Assembly (NCBI RefSeq): GCF_900109645.1
Contig: NZ_FOBG01000005.1
Coordinates: 1-64,000, forward strand
Length of the DNA stretch: 64,000 nucleotides
Source of the DNA: Duganella sp. CF402
GTDB lineage: Bacteria; Pseudomonadota; Gammaproteobacteria; Burkholderiales; Burkholderiaceae_D
Reading direction: 5' to 3'
Shown one piece after another: positions 1-10,401 of the stretch. A program made the translations under genes and the position numbers. Each line of letters starts with the position of its first letter. Position 1 is the stretch's first letter. The notes under the pieces are model-generated. The model did not search any database. It was not told where the DNA came from and saw only the letters and a list, made by a program, of their open reading frames with translations.

Positions 1-1688
1 TCGTTGCCCTGACCGCCGGCCAGGTGGGTGTACTGAGCAGCAAGCAAGTCGCTGCGCTGGGCACCTCGGCGATTGCCGCGATTGAAACGGCCGACTTGGT
101 GGCACTGAAAACCTTCGGCATCGCCGTCCTCAACAGCGACCAGCTGGGCGCCCTGACCACCGACCAGGTCGGCGTGCTGAGCACCAGCCAGATCGCTGCC
201 CTGAGTACCGCCAGCCTGTCCGCCGGCCTGCGCACCAGCCAGGTGGTGGCGCTCGGTTCGTCGCAGTTCAACGCCCTGAGCACCGTGCAGTTCGGCGCCC
301 TGTCGACCGACGGCATCGCCGCCATCGAGACTGCGGATCTGGCCGCGCTGAAAACCGGCCTGATCGCCGCGCTGAAGACGGCGCAGCTGGCCGCGCTGAC
401 GACCGACCAGATCGGCAACCTGAGCACCGCCCAGGTGGCCGCCCTGACCACGACCGCGCTGGCCGCCGGCCTGAGCACCGACCAGGCCGTTGCCCTGACC
501 TCGAGCCAGACCAGCGTGCTGCTCACCGCACAGGTGGCCGCGCTGAGCAGCGATGTCATCGCCGCGCTGGGCACCGAAGATGTGGCGGCGCTGAAAACCG
601 CGTCCATCGCCGCGCTGAAGACCAGCCAGATCCAGGCGCTGACGACCGACCAGATCGTTGGCCTGCAGAACAGCCAGGTGGCCGTGCTGAGCACCGCGCA
701 AGTGCGTGCGATGAGCACCAACCAGCTGGTCGCGATCGAAACCGCCGATCTGATCGCCCTGCGCACGGCCGTCATCAACACCCTGACTTCCGACCAGCTC
801 GGCAGTCTGACGACCGATCAGTTCCACGCGCTGACCAGCAGCCAGGTGTGCGCCATCTCGAGCTCGGCCGGCATGACCACCGACCAGGTTCAAGCGCTCA
901 GCTCGCCGCTTGGCACGCCGATCGTGCTGGACCTGAACGGCAACGGCATCTCGACGCTGAGCATCGCGGCCGGAGTGCAGTTCGACCTGCTGGCGGACGG
1001 CCATAAAGGCGCGGTCGGCTGGGTCGGCGGCGGCGACGGCCTGCTGGTACTGGACCGCAACGGCGACGGCGTGATCAACGACGGTAGCGAGCTGTTCGGT
1101 TCCGGCACCACGCTGGCCAACGGCCAGAAAGCCACCACCGGCTACCAGGCGATGGACGAGCTCGATACCAACGGCGACGGCGCGATCGACAGCAAGGACC
1201 AGGCCTTCAGCAGCTTGCAGGTCTGGGTCGACGGCAATGCCGACGGCGTCAGCCAGGCCGATGAGCTGAAGTCGCTGGCCGACCTTGGCATCACCAAGCT
1301 CAACCTCGACGCCAAGCAGGATGTCTCGTTCAACAACGGCAACATCGTGGGCATCACCTCGACCTACGAGACCAGCGACGGCAGCACGCACCAGGCGGCC
1401 GACGTCTGGTTCCAGATGACGGCGCAGGCCAGCACGCTGACCGCTTCGGTCAGTGGCCTGAGCCAGGCGTTGTCGGCGTACAGCGCCAGCGCCACGGTCA
1501 GCAGTACGGCCAAGCTGGAAGTGCCGGGCAACGTCAGCAGCAACGCCGCTGCGCTGGCCAGTGCCATCGGCCAGTACAGCAACGAGCACCTGGGCGTGTC
1601 CAACAGCACGGCGACCAGCGAGGAAACGCTGCGCCTGAAAGCGCTGCATAGCGGCACTGCCGGGCAAGGCATCCTGGCTGCCAGGTAA
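1..1688 (+). CDS. Giant octapeptide-repeat secreted protein, C-terminal part (5' truncated by window)
   Basis: The frame is open from base 3, so the true start lies upstream. About 290 residues are back-to-back octads of the pattern L-x-[ST]-x-Q-[IVL]-x-A, with occasional 9-residue versions and an acidic E-T-x-D octad at intervals of 10, 10 and 7 octads. The octads end near base 900. A C-terminal domain follows with a DLNGNG motif and several D-x-N-G-D-G loops (DRNGDG, DTNGDG, DGNADG) that resemble calcium-binding EF-hand or dockerin loops of type I secreted proteins. The complete protein at 27973-40533 has the same architecture. The type I exporter genes lie directly downstream, after a terminator, so this is probably their cargo. 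The product is inferred to be a surface or extracellular adhesin-like protein; the fold of the octads is unknown to me. Confidence 0.85.
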   Translation, partial: VALTAGQVGVLSSKQVAALGTSAIAAIETADLVALKTFGIAVLNSDQLGALTTDQVGVLSTSQIAALSTASLSAGLRTSQVVALGSSQFNALSTVQFGALSTDGIAAIETADLAALKTGLIAALKTAQLAALTTDQIGNLSTAQVAALTTTALAAGLSTDQAVALTSSQTSVLLTAQVAALSSDVIAALGTEDVAALKTASIAALKTSQIQALTTDQIVGLQNSQVAVLSTAQVRAMSTNQLVAIETADLIALRTAVINTLTSDQLGSLTTDQFHALTSSQVCAISSSAGMTTDQVQALSSPLGTPIVLDLNGNGISTLSIAAGVQFDLLADGHKGAVGWVGGGDGLLVLDRNGDGVINDGSELFGSGTTLANGQKATTGYQAMDELDTNGDGAIDSKDQAFSSLQVWVDGNADGVSQADELKSLADLGITKLNLDAKQDVSFNNGNIVGITSTYETSDGSTHQAADVWFQMTAQASTLTASVSGLSQALSAYSASATVSSTAKLEVPGNVSSNAAALASAIGQYSNEHLGVSNSTATSEETLRLKALHSGTAGQGILAAR

Positions 1689-1726
1689 GCGCTAAGCGCC
1701 AGGCCGGAGCCCGCTCCGGCACAAGG

Positions 1727-1760
1727 ACGGCAAGACCTGACGGTCTTGCCGTTTTTTTTT
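1727..1760 (+). terminator. Rho-independent terminator after the partial giant gene
   Basis: A perfect 11-bp stem (1727-1737 with 1742-1752) and a 4-base loop are followed by an unbroken run of T through 1760. It ends the giant-protein transcript and separates it from the secretion genes. Confidence 0.9.
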
Positions 1761-1956
1761 GTCGGCAGCGGCGGCGGTGCGCTGAACAGGGGGCGTAAAC
1801 GGCGCTTGTTCCGCCGCAGAAAATGCGCCGGGAAGCGGCCCGCTAAGGTAGAATTCAACGGTGGCGCAATAGTGCGCTGCTGCAAGTTTTGCCCAGGTCA
1901 ACCAACAAGGTGGTCATCGATGTTGCCAAGTACGACCATGCATCTGTCCCGTCACA

Positions 1957-4107
1957 ATGCACGATAAATTTCCCCATACCGCGATCCAGTGCCTGACTGC
2001 GATTGCCCAGCACCACGGCCTGCAAATCAATCCCGAGCGCCTGATTGACGATTACGCCTTGCGCGCGGAAGAGCCCCGCAACGGCGAGTTGATGCGCATT
2101 GCCACCGACATCGGCCTGAAAGCCAAGGTCGACCAGATCGGCTGGGCGCGCCTGATGGCGCAGGACGGCGTGTTCCCGCTGATGGCGCGCCTGAACGACG
2201 GCAATATGGTGATCGTGGTGGGGGTGCGCCCGGCTGAAGCGGGCGGCGAGGAGCAGGCGGCCGTGCTTAATCCGGCCGCCGCCAACGCCACCGTGGTGAT
2301 GGTGGCGCGCAGCGAGTTCGAGCGTCGCTGGAGCGGCGAGGTGGTGTACGTCAAACGCCAGCATAAACTGAGCGACCCGAACCAGCCGTTCGGCCTGCGC
2401 TGGTTCATCCCCGAGATCCTCAAGCAGAAGGCGGCCTTCCGCGACATCTTCATTGCCGCCATCGCCATGCAGCTGCTGGCGCTGGCCTCGCCGATCTTCT
2501 TCCAGCTGGTGATCGACAAGGTGCTGACGCACCAGAGCGTGACCACGCTGCAGGTGCTGGGCGTGGGCATCGTGATGGCGCTGCTGTTCGACTCCACCTT
2601 CGGCTTCCTGCGCCAGACCCTGACCCTGGCCGCCTCCAACAAGATCGACATGCGGCTGACGCGGCGCGTGTTTGCCCACCTGCTGTCGTTGCCGATCGAC
2701 TTCTTTGAAACCACCAGCGCCGGCGTGGTCACGCGCCACATGCAGCAGCTGGAAAAAATCCGCAGCTTCCTGACCGGGCGCCTGTTCATGACCGGCCTCG
2801 ACCTGATCGCGCTGGTGGTGTTCGTGCCGATCCTGTTCAGCTACTCGTTCCAGCTGACCCTGATCGTGCTGCTGTTTGCCGCCATGATCGGCGGCATTGT
2901 GATGGCGATGGTGCCGACCTTCCAGCGCCGCCTCAATGCGCTGTACGCGGCCGAGGGCCAGCGCCAGGGCATGCTGGTGGAAGTGATCCACGGCATGCGC
3001 ACGGTCAAGGCGCTGGCGATCGAGCCGTCGCAGCGCCGGGTCTGGGACCAGCGCTCGGCCGAGGCCATCACCATGCACTTCCGGGTCGGCCAGATTTCGA
3101 TCGCCGGCAACTCGGTCACCGACTTCCTCGGCAAGCTGCTGCCGGTCACCATCATCATCGTCGGCGCCGCCCAGGTGTTCGACGGCACGCTGACGGTGGG
3201 CGCGCTGATCGGCTTCCAGATGTTGTCGGGCCGCGTCACCCAGCCCCTGATTTCGATCGTCGGCCTGGTCAACGAATACCAGGAAACCGCGCTGTCGGTG
3301 AAGATGCTGGGCGAGGTGATGAACCGCGCGCCGGAAGGCCGTCCCGGCGCCAACGGCCTGCGGCCGGTGCTGCAGGGCGAGATCAAGTTCGACAATGTGG
3401 TGTTCCGCTATCCGGGCTCGCAGAACATGGCGTTGAACAAGGCCTCGTTTACCATCGAGCAGGGCACGGTGGTGGGCATCGTTGGCCGCTCCGGTTCCGG
3501 CAAGACCACCCTGACCAAGCTGATCCAGGGCCTCTATCCGCTGCAGGAAGGCCTGGTGCGCTTTGACGGCATCGACGCGCGCGAGATCGAGCTGTCGCAC
3601 CTGCGGCGCCAGATCGGCGTGGTGCTGCAGGAGAATTTCCTGTTCCGCGGCACGGTGCGCGAGAACTTGTCGGTGACCAAGCCCGACGCCACTTTCGAGG
3701 AACTGGTGGCTGCCGCGCAAGCGGCCGGCGCCGACGAATTCATCGAACGCCTGCCGCAGGGCTATGACACGGTGCTGGAAGAGAACGCGTCCAACCTGTC
3801 GGGCGGCCAGAAGCAGCGCCTGTCGATCGCGCGCACCCTGGTTTCCAGGCCGCGGATCCTGATCCTCGATGAAGCCGCCTCGGCGCTGGACCCGGAATCG
3901 GAAGCCATCTTCATCAACAACCTGTCCAAGATCGCGGTGGGCCGCACGGTGGTGATGATTTCGCACCGCCTGTCGACCCTGGTGAACTCCGACAAGATCA
4001 TGGTCATGCAGCAAGGCTCCCTGGTCGATGCCGGCCGTCACGAAGAACTGCTTACCCGTAGCGAAACCTACCAGCACTTATGGAACCAGCAAACAAGCCA
4101 CCTGTAA
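1957..4107 (+). CDS. Type I secretion ABC transporter (HlyB/LapB-like) with degenerate C39 domain
   Basis: This 716-residue inner-membrane exporter fits the HlyB family. Residues about 1-130 are a C39 peptidase-like domain; the spot where the catalytic Cys should be (four residues before C12) is Thr8, so it is probably a non-cleaving substrate-docking domain as in HlyB. Six membrane segments follow (about 155-430), then an ATPase domain with Walker A GRSGSGKTT, signature LSGGQKQR, Walker B ILILDE and an ISHRLS H-loop. The ATG at 1957 has no strong ribosome site, but there is no better in-frame start. The HlyD gene overlaps its end by 28 bp, implying translational coupling. No TolC-type outer membrane channel is encoded in this window. 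Its likely cargo is the octad-repeat proteins on either side of the locus. Confidence 0.93.
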   Translation: MHDKFPHTAIQCLTAIAQHHGLQINPERLIDDYALRAEEPRNGELMRIATDIGLKAKVDQIGWARLMAQDGVFPLMARLNDGNMVIVVGVRPAEAGGEEQAAVLNPAAANATVVMVARSEFERRWSGEVVYVKRQHKLSDPNQPFGLRWFIPEILKQKAAFRDIFIAAIAMQLLALASPIFFQLVIDKVLTHQSVTTLQVLGVGIVMALLFDSTFGFLRQTLTLAASNKIDMRLTRRVFAHLLSLPIDFFETTSAGVVTRHMQQLEKIRSFLTGRLFMTGLDLIALVVFVPILFSYSFQLTLIVLLFAAMIGGIVMAMVPTFQRRLNALYAAEGQRQGMLVEVIHGMRTVKALAIEPSQRRVWDQRSAEAITMHFRVGQISIAGNSVTDFLGKLLPVTIIIVGAAQVFDGTLTVGALIGFQMLSGRVTQPLISIVGLVNEYQETALSVKMLGEVMNRAPEGRPGANGLRPVLQGEIKFDNVVFRYPGSQNMALNKASFTIEQGTVVGIVGRSGSGKTTLTKLIQGLYPLQEGLVRFDGIDAREIELSHLRRQIGVVLQENFLFRGTVRENLSVTKPDATFEELVAAAQAAGADEFIERLPQGYDTVLEENASNLSGGQKQRLSIARTLVSRPRILILDEAASALDPESEAIFINNLSKIAVGRTVVMISHRLSTLVNSDKIMVMQQGSLVDAGRHEELLTRSETYQHLWNQQTSHL

Positions 4108-5447
4108 CCGCCAAGCCCGGCAAGAAGGACCAGACCGAGATCGGCTTCCTGCCGGACGCCGACGCCATCGAGCGCGGTCCGCTGCCGCGCTCGGTGCGCG
4201 TGACGCTGCACACCCTGTTGCTGGCCTTTGCTTGCTTCGTGGTGTGGGCCTGCGTGTCGCCGGTGGAGAAGATCGTGGTCGCCCACGGCAAGCTGGTCAA
4301 TCCGCTGCCGAATATCGTGGTGCAGCCGCTCGACACCTCCATCATCCAGAGCATCGACGTGCGGGTCGGCCAGATCGTCAAAAAAGGCCAGGTGCTGGCC
4401 ACGCTGGACCCGACCTTTACCGCCGCCGACGAAACCCAGCTGCGGGTGCGTCTCGATTCGCTCGACACCCAGGCGGCCGGCCTGCGCGCCGAGCTGGCCG
4501 GCCAGGCCGGCGTCGCCAGCAGCAAGGGCGGCAGCGACGACGCCAAATTGCAGGCGCAGCTGTCGGCCGAACGTCGCGCCAACTACCAGGCGCAGCTGGC
4601 CAAGATGGACCAGAACATCGCCCGCCTCAAGGCCGGGCTGGAGACCAACCAGCACGACCAGGTGATCCTGGCCCAGCGCGTGAAATCGCTGCGCGAAGTG
4701 GAAGCCATGCAAGAGCAGCTGATGGCCGAACAGTTCGGCGCCAAGATGCACTTGCTGGAAGCGCGCGACCGCCGCCTCTCGGTCGAGCGCGACATGGACA
4801 TGCAGCGCAACAAGGCGGTCGAGATGGCGCGCGAGCTGGCCTCGGCCGAATCCGAGCGCGCCGCCTTCGACAAGAACTGGCGCCAGAAGTCGATGGAAGA
4901 CTTGCTCAACGCCAGCCGCGAGCGCAACGGCATCAGCGAGCAGCTGGCCAAGGCCGACAAGCGGCACCAGATGGTGCAGATGGTGGCGCCGGCCGACGGC
5001 GTGGTGCTGGAGATCGGCAAGCTGTCGGTCGGCTCCATCGTGCGCGAAGCCGAGCCGCTGTTCACGCTGGTGCCGCTGGGCGCCGAACTGGAGGCCGAAG
5101 TGCAGATCGATTCGATGGACGTCGGCTTCATCAAGCAGGGCGCGGCGGTGCACCTCAAGGTCGACGCCTTCAACTTCCAGGAGCACGGCATGCTGGAAGG
5201 CAAAGTGCGCTTCATCAGCCAGGATTCGTTCAAGCGCGACACCGCCGAAAAGGGCGGTAGCGGGCTGGACCAGTACTACCTGAGCCGCATTCCCTACAGC
5301 GGCAAGCTGCGCAAGCTGACCCCGGGCGCGCGCCTGCTGCCCGGAATGACGGTCACGGCCGAAGTGGTGGTCGGCCACCGCACCGTCATGTCTTACCTGT
5401 TGTTCCCGCTGACGCGGGCGCTGGACGAAGCAATACGTGAACCCTGA
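4080..5447 (+). CDS. HlyD-family periplasmic adaptor of type I secretion
   Basis: The 455-residue membrane fusion protein links the inner-membrane ATPase to an outer-membrane channel. It has a short cytoplasmic N terminus, one membrane segment (about residues 40-60), a first half-lipoyl segment (near VQPLDTSIIQSIDV), a long coiled-coil hairpin rich in Gln/Glu/Ala (about 115-300), the returning lipoyl segment and a beta-barrel domain with the HlyD-type hallmark near the C terminus (around LTPGARLLPGMTVTAEV). The length fits HlyD/LapC adaptors. It starts inside the 3' end of the ATPase gene, so the two are made together. Confidence in the family is high; the cargo assignment is by neighbourhood only. 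Confidence 0.93.
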   Translation: MEPANKPPVTAKPGKKDQTEIGFLPDADAIERGPLPRSVRVTLHTLLLAFACFVVWACVSPVEKIVVAHGKLVNPLPNIVVQPLDTSIIQSIDVRVGQIVKKGQVLATLDPTFTAADETQLRVRLDSLDTQAAGLRAELAGQAGVASSKGGSDDAKLQAQLSAERRANYQAQLAKMDQNIARLKAGLETNQHDQVILAQRVKSLREVEAMQEQLMAEQFGAKMHLLEARDRRLSVERDMDMQRNKAVEMARELASAESERAAFDKNWRQKSMEDLLNASRERNGISEQLAKADKRHQMVQMVAPADGVVLEIGKLSVGSIVREAEPLFTLVPLGAELEAEVQIDSMDVGFIKQGAAVHLKVDAFNFQEHGMLEGKVRFISQDSFKRDTAEKGGSGLDQYYLSRIPYSGKLRKLTPGARLLPGMTVTAEVVVGHRTVMSYLLFPLTRALDEAIREP

Positions 5448-5470
5448 TGGCCCGGGCCGCTGCGTATAAT
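5440..5470 (+). promoter_or_regulatory. Possible promoter of the CDP-sugar operon
   Basis: A perfect TATAAT lies at 5465-5470 in the only gap (86 bp) between hlyD and rfbF, preceded by TG four bases upstream. No convincing -35 hexamer is visible, so this rests mainly on the -10 box and its position. Confidence 0.35.
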
Positions 5471-5533
5471 AGGTCGGAGCGCCAGCGCAGCGGGTAAAAC
5501 AATAAGTTAATAGCCAATGAATGGACGAGCACG

Positions 5534-6303
5534 ATGAAAGCAGTGATTTTTGCCGGTGGGTTTGGCACCAGGCTCAGCGAAGAGACCAATCTGATCCCCA
5601 AACCGATGGTGCGTATCGGCGGATTGCCGATTCTGTGGCACATCATGAAGATGTATTCCGCCCACGGCATCAATGATTTCGTGATCTGCTGCGGCTACAA
5701 GGCTTACGTCATCAAGGAATATTTTTCGAATTATTTTTTGCATACCTCGGACATCACTTTCGACATGCAGAATAATTCGATGGAAGTCCATTCGCGCTAT
5801 TCGGAGCCGTGGAAGGTGACCCTGATCGATACCGGCGAGCACACCATGACGGGCGGGCGCCTGAAACGCGTCGCGCCCTACCTCGCCGACGAGGAAGCGT
5901 TTTGCCTGACCTACGGCGACGGCGTCAGCAACGTGGATATCTCGGCACTGGTCAAATTCCACAAAGAACACGGCAAACTGGCGAGCCTGACCGCCGTGCA
6001 GCCGCCGGGACGCTTTGGCGTGCTGGAAATCGCCGGCACCCAGGTGAACAGCTTCCAGGAAAAGCCTCCGGGCGAGGGCGGCTGGATCAACGGCGGCTTC
6101 TTTGTGCTGTCGCCCAAGGTCATCGACTTGATCGAGGATGACACCACCATCTGGGAACGCGACCCGTTGCAGACCCTGGCCAGTGACAGCCAGTTGCATG
6201 CCTTTTTCCACGGCGATTTCTGGCAGCCGATGGACACCCAGCGCGACCAGACTTATCTGGAAGGCTTGTGGCAATCCGGCAATGCGCCTTGGAAGGTCTG
6301 GAA

Positions 6304-6307
<4 letters not shown>
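5534..6307 (+). CDS. rfbF: Glucose-1-phosphate cytidylyltransferase
   Basis: RfbF makes CDP-glucose from CTP and glucose-1-phosphate, the first step toward CDP-linked deoxy or branched sugars. The 257 residues match the family's usual length. The N terminus carries the nucleotide-binding motif AGGFGTRLSEET and the PKPMV substrate loop; YGDGVSNVD holds the metal-binding Asp, and EKPPGEGGWINGGFFV is the typical sugar-pocket segment. The next gene, rfbG, starts within its stop codon (ATGA overlap), so the two enzymes are translationally coupled. Assignment is confident from the motifs and the rfbG partner. Confidence 0.95.
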
Positions 6308-7371
<1,064 letters not shown>

Positions 7372-7393
7372 CCACACGAAAAGCGATCGAACC

Positions 7394-8638
7394 ATGAGTG
7401 CTCCGACCATCACCCGTATTGACCAGTGTCGCGCCTGCGGTGGCACGCATTTGCAGCAGTTCCTGAACTTTTCTGCCATGCCTTTCACCGACGATTTCGT
7501 TAAGCCGGAGCACAAGGGCAGCGAATTCTGCGCCGATATTCCGGTGTATATCTGCCGTGACTGCCTGACCGCGCAGACCCAGCACAATGTCGACGTCGGC
7601 GACTACTACGAGGACTATCAATATTCGGTCGGCGCTTCCGGCAAGGCGAGCGTCTTCATGCGCCTGCTGGCGGAGAACTTGCAGTCCAAATACTATCCGG
7701 GCAAGCAGGGCGTCAAGGTGCTGGAAATTGGTTCCGGTGATGGTGAACAGCTGCTGGCATTCAAAAAGACCGGTTGCAGCGTGCTGGGCTATGAACCGTC
7801 TTCGATGCTGTGCAAGGTCGCCGCAGAGAAAGGCATCCCAAGCATCCAGGGACTGTTCGATGAAAATTCGGTGAGTGCCTTGCCAGCCGATTTCCAAAGC
7901 ATCGATGTGATCATGCTGTCGTACACCTTTGACCACCTGCCCAAGCCACAGCCTTTCCTGGCCAGCTGCCGGCGCTTGCTCAATCCGCAGGACGGCTTGC
8001 TGGTGATCGAAATCCACGACCTGGAAAAAATCATCGACCGTCAGGAATACTGCCTGTTTGAACACGAGCATTCGATCTACCTGACGGAGCAGACCGCGCA
8101 CACCCTGTTCGAGCGCGAAGGCTACACCATCATCGATTTCGACCTGGTGCCCGATGAAGACCGCCGCGCCAATTCCTTGATCATCGTGGCCACGCCCAAG
8201 ACCTCGGAGCGGGCCAAGCAGGCCGTGCTGCCGCGCACGCCGAAAAAATTCCAGGACCTGGGCTTTTATGCCGAGACCGGCCAGCAGATCGCCACCGGCA
8301 TCGCCCACCTGGAGGCCTTCATCGCCAAGTCCACCGCTGAGGGCAAAAAGCTGGCGGGCTATGGCGCCGGCGGGCGTGGCGTGATGACGCTGGCCGCCGT
8401 CGCCAATGCCGGCAAGCTGGAGTTCCTGGTCGATCGCAAGCCCAAGCAAGTGGGCTTGCTGGTGCCGAAATCGCATATGCCGCTGGTCGATATCGCGTAC
8501 CTGGCGGCGCACCCGGTGGACGCCATCCTGGTGTTCAGCTATGGCTATATGGCCGAGATTCAAAAGGAATTGATTCCGTTGGGCTATAAGCCAAGCCAGT
8601 TCTATTCCTTGCTGGACGTCCTGGCCGGGAGTCAATGA
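7394..8638 (+). CDS. NDP-sugar C-methyltransferase (TylC3/TcaB9-like)
   Basis: The 414-residue protein has the three-part layout of sugar C-methyltransferases. The N-terminal zinc-binding part has CRACG and YICRDC pairs (about residues 12-60), the middle SAM-binding domain has motif VLEIGSGDGEQ (about 110), and the C-terminal part holds a second Rossmann-like unit (GYGAGGRGV). Family members add a methyl group to C3 of a 4-keto NDP-sugar, so the expected substrate is CDP-4-keto-6-deoxyglucose made by the two preceding genes. The start has only a weak purine-rich site upstream. The exact carbon methylated cannot be told from the sequence. Confidence 0.88.
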   Translation: MSAPTITRIDQCRACGGTHLQQFLNFSAMPFTDDFVKPEHKGSEFCADIPVYICRDCLTAQTQHNVDVGDYYEDYQYSVGASGKASVFMRLLAENLQSKYYPGKQGVKVLEIGSGDGEQLLAFKKTGCSVLGYEPSSMLCKVAAEKGIPSIQGLFDENSVSALPADFQSIDVIMLSYTFDHLPKPQPFLASCRRLLNPQDGLLVIEIHDLEKIIDRQEYCLFEHEHSIYLTEQTAHTLFEREGYTIIDFDLVPDEDRRANSLIIVATPKTSERAKQAVLPRTPKKFQDLGFYAETGQQIATGIAHLEAFIAKSTAEGKKLAGYGAGGRGVMTLAAVANAGKLEFLVDRKPKQVGLLVPKSHMPLVDIAYLAAHPVDAILVFSYGYMAEIQKELIPLGYKPSQFYSLLDVLAGSQ

Positions 8639-8641
8639 AGC

Positions 8642-9580
8642 ATGGTGCGTAATGTCGTCATCACAGGCGGGACCGGGTTTATTGGCGCTGCCATCGTGCG
8701 TGAACTGCTGGCTGCCGGCAACCACGTCACGGTGCTGGTACGCCAGGATTCAGACCTGACCCGCCTGAATGGCTTGTCCGCTGTCACGATAGTCCGCTAT
8801 AGCGCGCTGCATTCAGCCGAAACGATAGCCGCCCTGAGCGCGGCCAAGCCCGACGCTTTTATTCATTGCGCATGGCAAGGCGTCGGTGGCCAGGACCGCA
8901 ACGCCGCCTTTCAGGTCAAGGACAATCTGGCGCTGACGCTGGATGCGGTCGACCTGGCTGCGGCGATCGGCTGCCGGCAGTGGGTCGGGCTGGGTTCGCA
9001 GGCCGAGTATGGCAACCAGAACCGGCGCCTGAATGAAGACGCGGCCTTGCTGCCCACCACGCTGTACGGCAAAGCCAAACTGGCCGCAGGCATCGCCGCG
9101 CTCGCGCTGTGCGAGGCGCGTGGTATCCAAGGGGCATGGCTGCGGGTATTCTCCACCTATGGCCCGGGCGATGCGCCGGGCTGGTTCATTCCCTTCGTGA
9201 CCCAGGAGTTCCTGGCCGGCCGCAAGCCGACCCTGACCAAATGCGAGCAGCAATGGGACTACCTGTATGTTGCCGATGCGGCGCGTGCGGTGGTGGCGGT
9301 GATCGACAGCGCTGCTTCCGGCGTATTTAATCTCGGTTCGGGCTCGGCGCGGCCGCTGGTCGATTATGTCGAGGCGATACGCAGCGTGCTGGCGTCGGAC
9401 CTGACGCCTGAATATGGCGCCGTTCCCTACCGGCCCGACCAGGTCATGCACCTGGAGGCGGACACCAGTAAATTGACCACGCAGACTGGCTGGCGGCCCA
9501 CAGTCGACCTGTCCGCCGGCATTGCCGCGACGGTGGCATTCGAACGCAACAGAAGCGGCGCCCCAGCGCCGATCTTGTGA
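8642..9580 (+). CDS. NAD(P)-dependent sugar epimerase/reductase (SDR family)
   Basis: The 312-residue extended SDR protein begins with the TGGTGFIGAAIV nucleotide-binding loop (residues 8-19); the catalytic motif appears as YGKAK. It resembles the 4-ketoreductases that finish NDP-deoxysugars, such as CDP-abequose synthase types, and its place three bases after the C-methyltransferase fits a reduction of the 4-keto group. Both epimerase and reductase activity are possible within this family, so the stereochemical outcome is open. Confidence 0.85.
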   Translation: MVRNVVITGGTGFIGAAIVRELLAAGNHVTVLVRQDSDLTRLNGLSAVTIVRYSALHSAETIAALSAAKPDAFIHCAWQGVGGQDRNAAFQVKDNLALTLDAVDLAAAIGCRQWVGLGSQAEYGNQNRRLNEDAALLPTTLYGKAKLAAGIAALALCEARGIQGAWLRVFSTYGPGDAPGWFIPFVTQEFLAGRKPTLTKCEQQWDYLYVADAARAVVAVIDSAASGVFNLGSGSARPLVDYVEAIRSVLASDLTPEYGAVPYRPDQVMHLEADTSKLTTQTGWRPTVDLSAGIAATVAFERNRSGAPAPIL

Positions 9581-9594
9581 TCTCACGGAAATCT

Positions 9595-10401
9595 ATGAAT
9601 ACCCTCAATTTTGCCCGGCAAATCAGGGCCACCGCCTTGCAGATGGTGACCCGGGCCAAGGCGTCGCACATCGGCGGCGCACTGTCCATCGCCGATATCG
9701 TGGCGGTGCTGTATGGCGAAGTACTGCAGGTGCAGCCCGAGGATCCACGATGGCCGTCGCGCGATCGCTTCATCCTCAGCAAGGGGCACTGCTGTACCAG
9801 CGTGTATGCGGCGCTGGCCCTGCGCAACTTCCTGCCGCTGGAGGAGTTGGAACACTATGCCCAGGATGGCTCCCGGCTGATGTCGCACATCAGCCACAAG
9901 GTGCCCGGGGTGGAGTTTTCCACCGGCTCGCTGGGACATGGGCTGCCATTCGGCGTCGGCAAAGCGCTGGCGGCGAAACGGCGCGCGGCGGCGTGGCGCA
10001 CCTTTGTCTTGCTGAGCGACGGCGAACTCGATGAGGGCAGCAATTGGGAAGCGATCATGTTCGCCGCCCATCACCGCCTCGATAACCTGGTCGCCATTAT
10101 CGATTACAACAAGCTGCAAAGCCTGGGCACCAATGAAAGCACCTTGCGGCTCGAACCGCTGGTGGACAAATTCACGGCGTTCGGCTGGGCCGTGCGCGAA
10201 ATCGACGGCCATGACCATGCCGCCCTGGCGGCGGCCTTGAACACTGTGCCTTGGGAAGCCGGCAAGCCGAGCATGCTGATCGCGCACACCACCAAAGGCA
10301 AAGGCGTCAGCTTTATGGAAAACAAGGTCGAGTGGCACTACAAGAGCCCGAATGCCAGCCAGCTGGCAGAGGCCCTGAATGAAATCGGACCGACATCATG
10401 A
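9595..10401 (+). CDS. Transketolase, N-terminal (TPP-binding) subunit
   Basis: This is the N-terminal half of a split transketolase, 268 residues from the ATG at 9595. A GTG at 9577 overlapping the previous stop is possible, but the ATG has a GGAA purine stretch ahead of it. Motifs include SKGHCCTSVYA, GSLGHGLPFGVG and the thiamine-pyrophosphate motif GDGELDEGSNWEA...N. The second subunit follows with an ATGA overlap. Split transketolases inside surface-polysaccharide clusters are thought to transfer a two-carbon unit onto a keto sugar; here a role in making a branched CDP-sugar is inference. A housekeeping pentose-phosphate role is unlikely given the operon. Confidence 0.9.
   Translation: MNTLNFARQIRATALQMVTRAKASHIGGALSIADIVAVLYGEVLQVQPEDPRWPSRDRFILSKGHCCTSVYAALALRNFLPLEELEHYAQDGSRLMSHISHKVPGVEFSTGSLGHGLPFGVGKALAAKRRAAAWRTFVLLSDGELDEGSNWEAIMFAAHHRLDNLVAIIDYNKLQSLGTNESTLRLEPLVDKFTAFGWAVREIDGHDHAALAAALNTVPWEAGKPSMLIAHTTKGKGVSFMENKVEWHYKSPNASQLAEALNEIGPTS

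Noticed and set aside
1855..4077. 740-residue minus-strand frame over the secretion ATPase
   Set aside because: It is antisense to a gene with complete Walker and signature motifs and shows only composition-driven sequence.
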